Shown here: piece by piece, positions 16,787 to 26,015 of the stretch
Numbering within the stretch: position 1 is the first letter of the stretch
Layout: the number at the start of each line of letters is the position of its first letter
Origin: an uncultured Oscillospiraceae bacterium
GTDB taxonomy: Bacteria > Bacillota > Clostridia > Oscillospirales > Ruminococcaceae
Direction of reading: 5' to 3'
Length of the DNA stretch: 42,904 nt
NCBI GenBank assembly: GCA_910577365.1
Contig: CAJTMU010000016.1
Location: forward strand, 1-42,904
Program-made: the position numbers and the translations under genes
Notes under the pieces: model-generated
Seen by the model: only the letters and a program-made list of their open reading frames with translations
Told to the model about the DNA's origin: nothing
Database searches by the model: none

Positions 16787-18104
16787 GGTTATAGGAGCGG
16801 GGTTGGCGGGCTGCGAAGCGGCTGTGCAGCTCGCACGGCGCGGTCATTCCGTTGAGCTGTGCGAAATGAAGCCGCTGAAGTTCTCCCCCGCTCACAAATA
16901 CGAGGGTTTTGCGGAGCTGGTGTGTTCCAACTCCCTCAAAGCCGCGAGAGCGGAGAGCGCGTGCGGTCTGCTTAAGGAAGAAATGCGGCGGTTCGGGTCG
17001 GTGATACTTGAAGCCGCTGAGCGGACAAGCGTTCCCGCGGGGGGAGCGCTGGCGGTAGACAGGACTGCGTTCTCCGACGAGGTAACGCGCATAGTAAGGT
17101 CTTACCCGAATATCGAGATAAAGTATGGGGAAATCACGGAGTTTCCCGACGGCAACGCGGTGATCTGTACCGGACCGCTTACAAGCGACGGGCTTGCCGA
17201 TAGGATACGTGAAAAGTGCGGGGATTATCTGAGCTTTTATGATGCGGCTGCGCCTATCGTGACGGCGGAAAGCATAGATTTTTCAATAGCGTTTGAGCAG
17301 TCGCGGTATGACCGCGGCGGTGCGGATTACGTCAACTGCCCGATGAGCAAAGATGAGTACGAAATATTCTACAACGCTCTGATAAACGCCGAAACGGCGC
17401 CCCTGCATGAGTTTGACCGTCCCGCGGAGGCGCGGGGTCTTAAGGTTTACGAGGGCTGTATGCCCGTTGAAGTTCTGGCGAAGCGGGGGATAGAAAGCGT
17501 GCGCTACGGCTGCATGAAGCCCGTGGGGCTTACCGATCCCCGAACGGGGGCGCGCCCCTACGCGGCAGTGCAGCTTCGCAAGGAAAACGCCGAGGGTACG
17601 CTGTATAATATTGTGGGATTTCAGACAAATCTGAAATTCGGCGAACAGAAGCGGGTGTTTTCGCTTATCCCGGGGCTGGAAAACGCCGAATTCGCGCGGT
17701 ACGGGGTAATGCACCGAAACACGTTTTTAAACAGCCCCCGTCTGCTGGACGAGCATTTTATGCTGAAAGGTTCGGACAACATTTTTTTCGGAGGACAGAT
17801 AACGGGGGTCGAGGGATATGTCGAAAGCGCGGCAAGCGGTATCATGGCAGGCAGAGCGCTTGCGGACAGGCTTGACGGAAAACAGCCGCTGACGCTGCCG
17901 AGAATTACCATGATGGGAGCGCTCGCGGATTATATCGCCCACGCGTGGGAGTGCAATTTTCAGCCTATGGGCAGCAATATGGGCATACTGCCGCCGCTCA
18001 GCGAGGAGTTCCGCGGCAAAGACGGAAAGCAAAGGAAGTACGCGGCGCTGGCTCAGAGGGCGCTTAACGCGGTAGATAGTCTTCTGCAGGAGCGCGGCGA
18101 CTGA
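16776..18104 (+). CDS. trmFO: tRNA (uracil-54-C5) methyltransferase, folate-dependent
   Basis: FAD enzyme that makes ribothymidine at tRNA position 54 using methylenetetrahydrofolate. The dinucleotide-binding motif VIGAGLAGCEAA begins at residue 5. PAHKYEGFAELVCSNSLKA and the later FFGGQITGVEGYVESAASGIMAG and NMGILPPL are diagnostic of TrmFO (Gid). ATG 16776 gives 442 residues, the usual size. It starts inside the end of topA and is therefore translationally linked to it. Confidence 0.96.
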   Translation: MRVKVIGAGLAGCEAAVQLARRGHSVELCEMKPLKFSPAHKYEGFAELVCSNSLKAARAESACGLLKEEMRRFGSVILEAAERTSVPAGGALAVDRTAFSDEVTRIVRSYPNIEIKYGEITEFPDGNAVICTGPLTSDGLADRIREKCGDYLSFYDAAAPIVTAESIDFSIAFEQSRYDRGGADYVNCPMSKDEYEIFYNALINAETAPLHEFDRPAEARGLKVYEGCMPVEVLAKRGIESVRYGCMKPVGLTDPRTGARPYAAVQLRKENAEGTLYNIVGFQTNLKFGEQKRVFSLIPGLENAEFARYGVMHRNTFLNSPRLLDEHFMLKGSDNIFFGGQITGVEGYVESAASGIMAGRALADRLDGKQPLTLPRITMMGALADYIAHAWECNFQPMGSNMGILPPLSEEFRGKDGKQRKYAALAQRALNAVDSLLQERGD

Positions 18105-18313
18105 CAAAACAAAAACGGCTTCGGACTTTAAAAAGGACAACATAAGCAGCTATGAAAAAAAGCTGCGTATCGCTCACGCAGGCAATTTGAAAAACTGCAC
18201 ATTTGCCTTAACAGCAAATGCGGCACGGTTTCTGACAGGTATGTGGAGCGTAACGCAGTGAGCGGAGTATGACTAACGGAAATTTTGAAATATATTTAAT
18301 AAGGACAGATATT
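18105..18313 (+). other. Gap between trmFO and plsX
   Basis: No gene seen. Two small hairpins are visible: GCAGCT/AGCTGC and CATTTG/CAAATG. Neither has a T run. No good promoter was recognised. Confidence 0.4.
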
Positions 18314-19321
18314 ATGAAAATAGTAATTGACGGATTCGGCGGCGACAACGCACCAGACGAGGTTTTAAAGGGAGCGGCAATGGCTGTTGAGCAGCTCGGT
18401 ACGGATATAGCGGTGACGGGAGATACCGAGCTGCTTAGGACGCGTATGAAAGAACTCGGCATACCCGAAAAGGGTATAGAGCTTGTGCCCGCAAACGGTG
18501 TTATTACGACCGAGGATAATCCGCGTTCCATTCTTAAGGAAAAGGCTGACACCTCTATGGGAGCGGCGTTCCGCATGCTTGCCGACGGAAAGGCGGACGC
18601 GGCGATAAGCGCGGGAAGCACGGCGGCAATCGTAATAGGCGGAACAATGATAGAAAAGCGCATTAAAGGCGTTAAAAGAACCGCTCTCGTGCCGCTTATG
18701 CCCTGTAAGGACGGAAAGAAATACTGTGTGCTGGACGGCGGCGCAAATATTGAGTGCCGTCCCGAAATGCTTCAGCAATTTGCCATTCTGGGAAGCTGCT
18801 TTATGGAAAAGACCATGGGGGTGGAAAAACCCCGTGTGGGGCTTCTGAATATCGGCACGGAGGACGAGAAAGGGCGATAGCTGGAGCATGAGGCAAAGCT
18901 GCTGCTGGAGCGCACTCCCGTGAATTTTGTGGGGTATGTCGAGGCGAGAGATGTGCCGCTTGGCGCGGTGGACGTTCTGGTTACCGACGGATTTACGGGA
19001 AACGTGTATCTTAAAGCCTGCGAGGGCATGGGAGCACTGATGAAAGACGCGCTGAAATCAATGTTTTTTGCGAACCTGAAGACAAAGATTGGGGCGCTTT
19101 GCGTAAAGAAACAGCTTGGCAGCTTTTCAAAACAGATGGATTATAAGGAAATAGGCGGTTCGCCGCTTTTGGGTACGGCAAAGCCTGTGTTCAAAGCGCA
19201 CGGAAGCTCGGACGCGAAAGCGTTTTTCGGAGCGTTCAGGCAGGCAAAGCTGTTTGTGGAGAATAATGCAATCGCCGAAATGACCGAGGCTATCGCAGCG
19301 CTCGGTGCGAAAGAGGGCTGA
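18314..19321 (+). pseudogene. plsX: plsX, phosphate acyltransferase, with an in-frame amber stop
   Basis: PlsX makes acyl-phosphate from acyl-ACP to start phospholipid synthesis. The reading frame covers the normal length (336 codons) from ATG 18314 (SD AAGGA). It opens MKIVIDGFGGDNAPDEVLKGA and includes SAGSTAAIVIGGT, LDGGANIECRPEML and VEARDVPLGAVDVLVTDGFTGNV. Codon 189 (18878-18880) is TAG, in the phrase NIGTEDEKGR-stop-LEHEA, where the family usually has Glu; GAG to TAG is one change. Downstream sequence is intact and well conserved, so the lesion is recent, an error in the data, or read through. A GTG at 18920 with an upstream GGAG could restart the second half. PlsX is normally important for growth. 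Confidence 0.88.
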
Positions 19322-19377
19322 TGAGCAGGGAAAACGCTGTTTAATGCACAATCGCCCCGTTCAAACGAACTTATAAA

Positions 19378-19456
19378 GCCGATTGCGCTTCGCTTTGATC
19401 GGCGATACCAAAGGTTTAAGGCTTTATGCTTGAAAGGAGAACTCTTCAAAGAAGAG
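19378..19456 (+). repeat. Hairpins in the rnc leader
   Basis: GCCGAT (19378-19383) pairs with ATCGGC (19398-19403). CTCTTC (19442-19447) pairs with GAAGAG (19451-19456) around AAA. The second hairpin lies between the strong SD AAAGGAG (19433-19439) and the rnc ATG. Confidence 0.55.
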
Positions 19457-19466
19457 CGTAATAAAT

Positions 19467-20153
19467 ATGAATTTTCGGGAGCTTGAGGGCGCTATCGGCT
19501 ACGCCTTTAAAAAGAAACCGCTTCTGGAGCGGGCTATGACCCACTCCAGCTATTCGGGCGGAAAAAACAATAGCTGCAACGAGAGACTGGAGTTCCTCGG
19601 TGACAGCGTTTTGCAGCTTACTGTATCGAAATATCTTTATACAAATATGGATAAGGAGCCGGAGGGGGGACTTACGCGGCTGCGCGCCTCTATTGTCTGC
19701 GAAAACTCGCTTTACAGCTTTGCCAAGCGGATAGACCTTGGGAAATATATTCTCCTTGGAAAGGGAGAGGAGATGACGGGCGGGCGCGACAGGCGCTCCA
19801 TTCTCGCGGACGCGTTCGAGGCGCTTATAGCGGCAATATATCTTGACGGCGGCATGGAGACCGCGGAGAAGTTCATTCTGGATTTTGTTCCGTCTATCGA
19901 AGCGCTGAAAAGCGGAAAGGTCAAGCTCGGAGACTACAAGACCATATTGCAGGAGATAATCCAGCAAAACCCCGAGGAGCATATCTCCTATGACGTTACC
20001 GACGAGGAGGGCGAGGAACACAATAAGGTCTTCTACGCAAGCGTTCTGCTGAACGGTCAGACCATAGGCAGGGGAAAGGGCTTAAGCAAAAAGGAAGCCG
20101 AGCAGGCTGCCGCAAAGGAAGCTATCGGGCTGATGGGTTATGAAACAGACTAA
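19467..20153 (+). CDS. rnc: Ribonuclease III
   Basis: Double-strand RNA endonuclease that processes rRNA and mRNAs. The catalytic signature ERLEFLGDSVL is at residues 39-49. The second acidic cluster DAFEALIAAIYLDGG is present. The C-terminal double-stranded-RNA-binding domain (about 155-228) reads DYKTILQEIIQQNPEEHISYDV...GRGKGLSKKEAEQAAAKEAI. 228 residues is normal. No acpP gene lies between plsX and rnc, although many bacteria have one there. The gene overlaps the next one by 14 bases. Confidence 0.96.
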   Translation: MNFRELEGAIGYAFKKKPLLERAMTHSSYSGGKNNSCNERLEFLGDSVLQLTVSKYLYTNMDKEPEGGLTRLRASIVCENSLYSFAKRIDLGKYILLGKGEEMTGGRDRRSILADAFEALIAAIYLDGGMETAEKFILDFVPSIEALKSGKVKLGDYKTILQEIIQQNPEEHISYDVTDEEGEEHNKVFYASVLLNGQTIGRGKGLSKKEAEQAAAKEAIGLMGYETD

Positions 20154-21141
20154 TCTTTCGATTTTCATTCCGCATATCGGCTGTCCTCATTTGTGCAGCT
20201 TCTGCGACCAAAAGAGCATTTCGGGGGCGGCAAAAGCGCCCGCAGCCGACGAGGTGAGTGAGCTTCTCGCGCGGCAGGCGGAGCACCTTAGAGAAATCGG
20301 CGCAAGGGCGGAGATAGCCTTTTTCGGCGGGAGTTTCACGGCTATACCGCGCGGATATATGACGGAGTTGCTAAAGACTGCGGCGCGGGCGGTAAAGGAG
20401 CTTGGCGCGTATAACGGCATACGCTGCTCCACACGCCCCGACTGCGTTACCGAGGAAATAACGGATATATTGCGGGAATACGGCGTTACCTCGGTGGAAC
20501 TCGGTGCGCAGTCCATGAGCGACGAGGTGCTGGCGGCAAATGACCGCGGTCACACCGCCGAGGACGTAAGGCGAGCCTCGGAGCTTATCAAAAAAAGCGG
20601 GATACATCTTGGACTTCAGATGATGACGGGGCTGTATAAGGACAGCCGCGAGGCAGTGCTGTATACGGCGCGTGAGTTTATAAAGATAGCGCCCGAGACC
20701 GTAAGGATATACCCCACGGTCATTTTGAAGGGCACGCGTCTCGGGGAACTGTATGGTCGCGGGGAGTTTACGAGTTTCGGATTTGAGGAGACCGTGGAGC
20801 TTTGCGCTGAGCTTCTGAGAATGTTCGGGCGCGAGGACATAGTGGTGATAAGAATGGGACTTCACGCTTCGGCGGAGGTGGAGCGGGATATGCTCGGTGG
20901 AGTTTATCACCCCGCGTTTCGTGAACTATGCGAGAGCAGGATAATGCTGGAGGATACCACGGAGCGGCTGAAAGGTCTGCCCGAAGGTGAATATACCGTA
21001 TTTACTGACAAAAGGAACATAAGCAGGCTGGTGGGGCAGCGGCGCGGGAATATTGAGGCGCTGCAAAAGGCCGGCTTTAAAATAAAGGTCGGGGAACGGG
21101 CAGGAGCATACCTTGAGATCGTTCCCAAAACGGAGATATAA
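20140..21141 (+). CDS. Radical SAM protein, Elp3-like without acetyltransferase domain
   Basis: A 333-residue radical S-adenosylmethionine protein. The [4Fe-4S] ligands are C15-x3-C19-x2-C22 (CPHLCSFC). GGSFTAIP is the glycine-rich SAM segment, and VELGAQSMSDEVLAANDRGHT and GLQMMTGLYKD resemble the Elp3/COG1243 radical SAM half. The GNAT acetyltransferase half of Elp3 is absent. Firmicutes often carry such a gene between rnc and smc. An RNA-modification role is plausible from the family but not shown. Its TAA abuts the smc start codon. Confidence 0.85.
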   Translation: MKQTNLSIFIPHIGCPHLCSFCDQKSISGAAKAPAADEVSELLARQAEHLREIGARAEIAFFGGSFTAIPRGYMTELLKTAARAVKELGAYNGIRCSTRPDCVTEEITDILREYGVTSVELGAQSMSDEVLAANDRGHTAEDVRRASELIKKSGIHLGLQMMTGLYKDSREAVLYTAREFIKIAPETVRIYPTVILKGTRLGELYGRGEFTSFGFEETVELCAELLRMFGREDIVVIRMGLHASAEVERDMLGGVYHPAFRELCESRIMLEDTTERLKGLPEGEYTVFTDKRNISRLVGQRRGNIEALQKAGFKIKVGERAGAYLEIVPKTEI

Positions 21142-24100
21142 ATGTTTTTTAAAACACTTGAAATACATGGGTTCAAGTCCTTCGCGGACAAAACGGTGCT
21201 GAATTTTGACACCAAGACCACCGCCGTTGTAGGAAGCAACGGAAACGGAAAAAGCAATATAAGCGACGCGCTGCGCTGGGTAATGGGTGAGCAGGGCGCG
21301 AAAACTCTGCGCGGCGAGAAGATGGAGGACGTTATTTTCCACGGAACGGTGGAGAGAAAGCCAATGGGCTTCGCCAAGGTAGCGCTTAGCATGGACAACA
21401 GGGACAGGGCGCTGGCTGTGGACGCGGACGAGGTGGTCATTTCGCGCAAGCTGTATCGTTCGGGTGAGAGCGAATACCTGATAAACGGGCAGAAGTCGCG
21501 GCTTAAGGACATTCAGGAGCTGCTTATGGGCACGGGTCTGGGGCGCGACGGATACTCCATCATAGGGCAGGGCAGGGTCGCGGAGATCGTCAACAGCCGC
21601 GGCACGCAGCGCCGCGAGATATTCGAGGAAGCGGCAGGTATATCTTTGTTCCTGCATAAAAAAGCGGACGCGGAAAAGCAACTCGCCACGGCGGAGGAAA
21701 ATATCCTCCGTCAGAGAGATATCATAAGAATGGACGAGGAGCGGCTTCCCGTTCTTGAAAAGCAGTCGGAAAAGGCGAGACTGGCAAAGGAGCTTCAGGA
21801 CAAGCGGCAGGAGCTGGAAATATCCGTAAGCACCGCGCAGCTTTTCAATAAAAGGGAAGAACTGAAGAAGCTGGACGACGATCTGCTGCTGAACCGCGGC
21901 GAATATGAGCATTATGAAAACGATGCGCGCAAGGCACAGGACAGGATAGAAAAGCTGGCGGACGATAAGCTGGGCATACAGGGCAGTTTGGAGCGTCACC
22001 GCTCGGGCATACAGGCGGCTAACGAGGAGCTGGCGGATAAGCGCACCGAGATACAGCTCGCGGAAAACGACCTTAAGCATAACGAGCAGCGCCGCGCGGA
22101 GCTTACCGAGCAGCTTAAGAACGCGGAGCAGAGCGGCAGGGGCTTTGATAGTCAAACGGAGGAAATAAACGCGAAAATCTCCGAGAAAAGGGATGAAATA
22201 TCGGGATTTAACGGCGAAATAGAGCGCGCGAAGCTAAAGCTCTCGGAGATATCCGAAAGAAGCAGCAGGGCGGGAGAGGAATATTCCGCGCTGGAGGCGG
22301 GTCTGGCAGAGGCATACCGCAAAAAGAGCGAGGCGAATATCGCCGTAAGTCAGGCGGAGCTTGCCAAGAACGAGGCCGAAGCGCAAAGAGAGGCTTTCCT
22401 GACCGATCTGTCGGAGAGCGAGGAAAAAACCGAGCAGTACAACGCGGAAATGTCGGAAGTGCGGAAAACTCTTGATAAGCTTTCAGAGGAGCGCGGCGGC
22501 ACGGAGAACAAGCTGCTGGGATATCAGCGCCTCCGCGAGGGAAAAAAGCGCCGCATGGATGAGGCGCGTGCGGCTCTGGATGAGATAAGCGCAAGACTGG
22601 GCGAAAAGCAGCAGCGCTATAAAGTACTGTCAGATATCGAAAAGAGCAAGGACGGCTACTACCGCAGCGTAAAGGAGATAATAACCGCCAGCGAGCAGGG
22701 GCGGCTGTCCGGCATACACGGCATAGTCGCGGACGTTATCTCGGTAAGCGAGAGATATATTACCGCCATTGAAACGGTATTGCAGTCGGTAATGCAGAAT
22801 ATAATTGTAGATAATGAGGAGACTGCCAACCGCTGTATCCGTTTTCTGAAAGAGACCAACGCAGGACGCGCCACGTTATACCCACTCACCAGCATGAGGG
22901 GTCGAAGCCTGAACGAGCCGCGGCTCTCCTCGGAGCAGGGCTTTGAGGGTATCGCCAGCGAGCTTGTGCAGTGCGACGACGAATATATAGAGATAATACG
23001 CAATCTTCTCGGCACCACCGTGGTGGTGGACGATCTCTCCACAGCAACGATGATAGGCAAGAAGTATGGCTATAAATTCCGCATAGTAACGCTGGACGGG
23101 CAGCTTGTGAACGCTGGCGGCTCATTTACGGGCGGAAGCCGCATTAACAAGAGCGGCAGCATTATATCCAGAAAACAGGAGATCGAATCGCTTTACACCG
23201 AGATATCCAAGCTGCGCCAGACCACCCGCGAAAAGGAAGAGGCGTACAACCAGTATCGCTCCGAAGTGGCAAAGATGGACATCGAAGCGGAGGGAATGCA
23301 GGACAGGATAAGGGAGATAGACAGTGAGGAAATTCGCGCGCGCGCGGAGATATCACGACTGGAAAGCCTTATCGAGCAGCTTTCGCGGCAGGGCGAGGCT
23401 TCAAAGCAGACCTTGGCGCGGTTTGACGCACAGATAAAACAGCAGGGCGATATCATGGAGCAAAACCGCGCGCTGCTGACGGAAACGGCGGCGCTTATTG
23501 AGGAACTGGAGCGTAAGCACTCCGAGCAAAGTTCCGAGCGAAAGGACGCGGAGGAACACATAAAAGCGCTTTCGGACAGCATACAGGAGCTGAACATAAA
23601 GCGTGTTACCGCCGCCGGTGAAATCGAAAAGCTCGGCGCGGAAATACGCAACATCGAAGCAAACCGACGTATGCTGCTGGAAAACAGCGGCGGCTACAAG
23701 CAGGCGATGGAGGAGCTTGACGCGGCTGACAGAGTGCTGCGCGAAAAGATAGAGCGCGTAAAGCGCGAGATAGAGAGCGGCAGCGACGTTTTAACCGAAA
23801 AGGGCGAGGAAGTGGAGCGGCTCAACGCCGAGGTGCTGAAGCTTGAAAAGGAGATAAACGAGCTGCACAGGACAATAAGCGAGGCTGCCTCGGACAAGGA
23901 GAAATTTTCGCGCGAGGTGGCAAGGCTGGAGGAGCGGAGAAACGCCGTGCAGCGCTCCTACGACGCTATCGTCAGCCTGCTGTTTGAAAGCTACGAGCTT
24001 ACGGTGTCGCAGGCGACGGAGCAGGCGAAGCTCCCCGAAAACCTTATGGTAGCCGAAAACGAGCTTGCCGAGCTTAAAAAGCGCATAAGCGGTCTGGGCA

Positions 24101-24714
24101 TGGTAAATCTCGCGGCGATAGACGAGTATATCGAGGTGTCGCGGCGGCACAAATTCCAGACGGAGCAGCTTGCGGACATTGAGAGGTCAAAGCGGGAGCT
24201 TGAAAAGCTGATAGAGCAGCTCACCGCGGATATAAAGGCGCGTTTTCTGAACAGCTTCGAGGATATCAATACACATTTTAAAGAGATATTCGTCAAGATA
24301 TTCGGCGACGGCGCTCACGCGGAGCTTGAGCTTACCGACCCCGAGGACGTTCTTAATTCGGGGATAGAGATAAAAGCCGCTCCCCCGGGAAAGGTAATAA
24401 AAAACCTGATATCCCTTTCGGGCGGCGAGCAGACCATGGTGGCTATAACCATATATTTCGCGATACTTATGCACCGCCCCACGCCGTTCTGTATGCTCGA
24501 CGAGGTAGATGCGGCGCTGGACGACATAAACGTTGACAAGTACATATCATATCTGAGCCAGTTCAGCAACCACACGCAGCTTATGGTGATAACCCACCGC
24601 CGCGGTACGATAGAGGGCTGTGACGTGCTGTACGGGGTGTTCATGCAGGAAAAGGGCGTGTCGCGTCTGCTGAGAAGAGAGCTTACCGACGAGCTGGACG
24701 TTGAGCTGAAATAG
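21142..24714 (+). CDS. smc: Chromosome segregation protein SMC
   Basis: The 1190-residue ATPase of bacterial condensin. Residues 1-150 form the N-terminal ATPase half, with Walker A GSNGNGKSN at 31-39 (GPNGSGKSN is more common) and the conserved GFKSFADKT. Two long coiled coils flank the hinge at about 515-670, which includes the SFTGGSRINKSG motif. The C-terminal half has the ABC signature LSGGEQTMVAI and Walker B PFCMLDEVDAALDD. It organises and segregates chromosomes together with ScpA and ScpB, which are not in this window. Confidence 0.97.
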   Translation: MFFKTLEIHGFKSFADKTVLNFDTKTTAVVGSNGNGKSNISDALRWVMGEQGAKTLRGEKMEDVIFHGTVERKPMGFAKVALSMDNRDRALAVDADEVVISRKLYRSGESEYLINGQKSRLKDIQELLMGTGLGRDGYSIIGQGRVAEIVNSRGTQRREIFEEAAGISLFLHKKADAEKQLATAEENILRQRDIIRMDEERLPVLEKQSEKARLAKELQDKRQELEISVSTAQLFNKREELKKLDDDLLLNRGEYEHYENDARKAQDRIEKLADDKLGIQGSLERHRSGIQAANEELADKRTEIQLAENDLKHNEQRRAELTEQLKNAEQSGRGFDSQTEEINAKISEKRDEISGFNGEIERAKLKLSEISERSSRAGEEYSALEAGLAEAYRKKSEANIAVSQAELAKNEAEAQREAFLTDLSESEEKTEQYNAEMSEVRKTLDKLSEERGGTENKLLGYQRLREGKKRRMDEARAALDEISARLGEKQQRYKVLSDIEKSKDGYYRSVKEIITASEQGRLSGIHGIVADVISVSERYITAIETVLQSVMQNIIVDNEETANRCIRFLKETNAGRATLYPLTSMRGRSLNEPRLSSEQGFEGIASELVQCDDEYIEIIRNLLGTTVVVDDLSTATMIGKKYGYKFRIVTLDGQLVNAGGSFTGGSRINKSGSIISRKQEIESLYTEISKLRQTTREKEEAYNQYRSEVAKMDIEAEGMQDRIREIDSEEIRARAEISRLESLIEQLSRQGEASKQTLARFDAQIKQQGDIMEQNRALLTETAALIEELERKHSEQSSERKDAEEHIKALSDSIQELNIKRVTAAGEIEKLGAEIRNIEANRRMLLENSGGYKQAMEELDAADRVLREKIERVKREIESGSDVLTEKGEEVERLNAEVLKLEKEINELHRTISEAASDKEKFSREVARLEERRNAVQRSYDAIVSLLFESYELTVSQATEQAKLPENLMVAENELAELKKRISGLGMVNLAAIDEYIEVSRRHKFQTEQLADIERSKRELEKLIEQLTADIKARFLNSFEDINTHFKEIFVKIFGDGAHAELELTDPEDVLNSGIEIKAAPPGKVIKNLISLSGGEQTMVAITIYFAILMHRPTPFCMLDEVDAALDDINVDKYISYLSQFSNHTQLMVITHRRGTIEGCDVLYGVFMQEKGVSRLLRRELTDELDVELK

Positions 24715-24722
24715 GAGGATAT

Positions 24723-26015
24723 ATGAGAGCTTTCGGCGGAAGAAAAATTCCGATTTTGATAATTTCCGCTTCGGCCATTGTGCTGTCGGGCGCGGCGGCG
24801 CTGATAATACGCGGAGTTGCCTCCCACAAGGAGTTTAAGGATACCCTTCCGATCGACAGCGTATTGACCTCGGAGCAGGCGCTGGAGGATTTTGATTATA
24901 TTTATCGCACGATATCAGAAAATCACGTCTGCTTTCTTGACGGTTCGGGGCTTGACAAGGCGTTTTTTGAAGAGTATAATGCTCAAAGAAGCGCACTTGC
25001 CGAAAGCGCGGGGGTAACGATAACAGATTTGTGGCGCAGCGCCGCAGAGATGTGCCACGTTCTCGGGGATGCTCACACGCTCGCTGCTCCGTCGCGGGAT
25101 ATGTACGCCGAGGATCTGAGCGTGCTGAGAGAGGGAACGGTGGTTTCGGTGGACGGCGTGCCGTGCGGGGAACTGCTGGAGGATTTTAGAAGCATTTTCT
25201 CTTATGAGCCGCAGGTGGATTTCTATGCCGACCATATGTTCGGGCAGGTCATAATCAGAAAAAATTATCTGGAGCTTCTTGGGATAGATACCTCCGACGG
25301 CGCGGATTATGAGATACAGACCGGCAGCGAAACCGTAACGGAGCATTATAATTTCGTGCCCGCTGCCGAGGTACGCGGCAATGAAAGCGGCGGTGAGGAG
25401 CTTTGCGGATATATCGTTGACAAGGAAAATTCAATTGGGATATTCACGTTTAACGAATGCGTGCTGAACGACGAATACAAAAACGCGCTGAAAAGTTTTT
25501 TCGGCGAGGTAGCGGAGAACGATATATCCGCGGTTGCTGTCGACCTGCGGGACAACGGCGGCGGAAACAGCCTTGTCATCAACGAGTTTTTCAGGTATCT
25601 CGACGTTGATGAGTACCGGGTTTTCGGCGGAACGGACGTGCGCAGCGGCAGCAGGCTGAAAAGCTATTCGGGCGAATTTGAAAGGAACCGCAGGGTGAAA
25701 GAGCCGTTTGATGGGGAGCTTTATGTGCTTACCTCGAATTTTACGTTCAGCTCGGCGATGAATTTCGCCGCAGCGGTATCGGATAATAATATCGGCACGG
25801 TCATAGGGGAAACGCCGGGGAATATGCCCGCTCACTACGGAGATATGCTCACATTTCAGTGTCCTAACTCAGGACTGCTTATCAAGGTTTCCTATAAAAA
25901 ATTTCACAGAATTGACAGCGCAAAGGACGAGATGCCGCTTATTCCCGATATTGAAGTTGAGGCGGATAAAGCGATAGAGGCGCTGTATGAGACAGCCGCG
26001 AAAGGAGAGGGATAA
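24723..26015 (+). CDS. Membrane-anchored S41-family peptidase-like protein
   Basis: 430 residues. An N-terminal signal anchor at about 9-30 (IPILIISASAIVLSGAAALII) places the rest outside the cell. The C-terminal third matches S41 (C-terminal processing/tricorn-type) peptidases: VDLRDNGGGNSLVINEF, the Ser region SNFTFSSAMNFA (Ser343/344) and the conserved VIGETPG. The PDZ domain typical of CtpA is not evident. SD TAGGAGG precedes the ATG by four bases. The gene is inserted between smc and ftsY and overlaps ftsY in TAATG. The substrate is unknown, and activity should not be assumed because the Lys partner is not obvious by eye. Confidence 0.8.
   Translation: MRAFGGRKIPILIISASAIVLSGAAALIIRGVASHKEFKDTLPIDSVLTSEQALEDFDYIYRTISENHVCFLDGSGLDKAFFEEYNAQRSALAESAGVTITDLWRSAAEMCHVLGDAHTLAAPSRDMYAEDLSVLREGTVVSVDGVPCGELLEDFRSIFSYEPQVDFYADHMFGQVIIRKNYLELLGIDTSDGADYEIQTGSETVTEHYNFVPAAEVRGNESGGEELCGYIVDKENSIGIFTFNECVLNDEYKNALKSFFGEVAENDISAVAVDLRDNGGGNSLVINEFFRYLDVDEYRVFGGTDVRSGSRLKSYSGEFERNRRVKEPFDGELYVLTSNFTFSSAMNFAAAVSDNNIGTVIGETPGNMPAHYGDMLTFQCPNSGLLIKVSYKKFHRIDSAKDEMPLIPDIEVEADKAIEALYETAAKGEG

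Noticed and set aside
18314..19321. General reassignment of TAG as a sense codon
   Set aside because: TAG is the natural terminal codon of trpZ, smc, ftsY, rsfS and the CD1247-like gene in this window.
20926..22155. A 409-codon minus-strand frame opposite smc
   Set aside because: The plus strand encodes the conserved N-terminal ATPase half of SMC; codon bias explains the open antisense frame.
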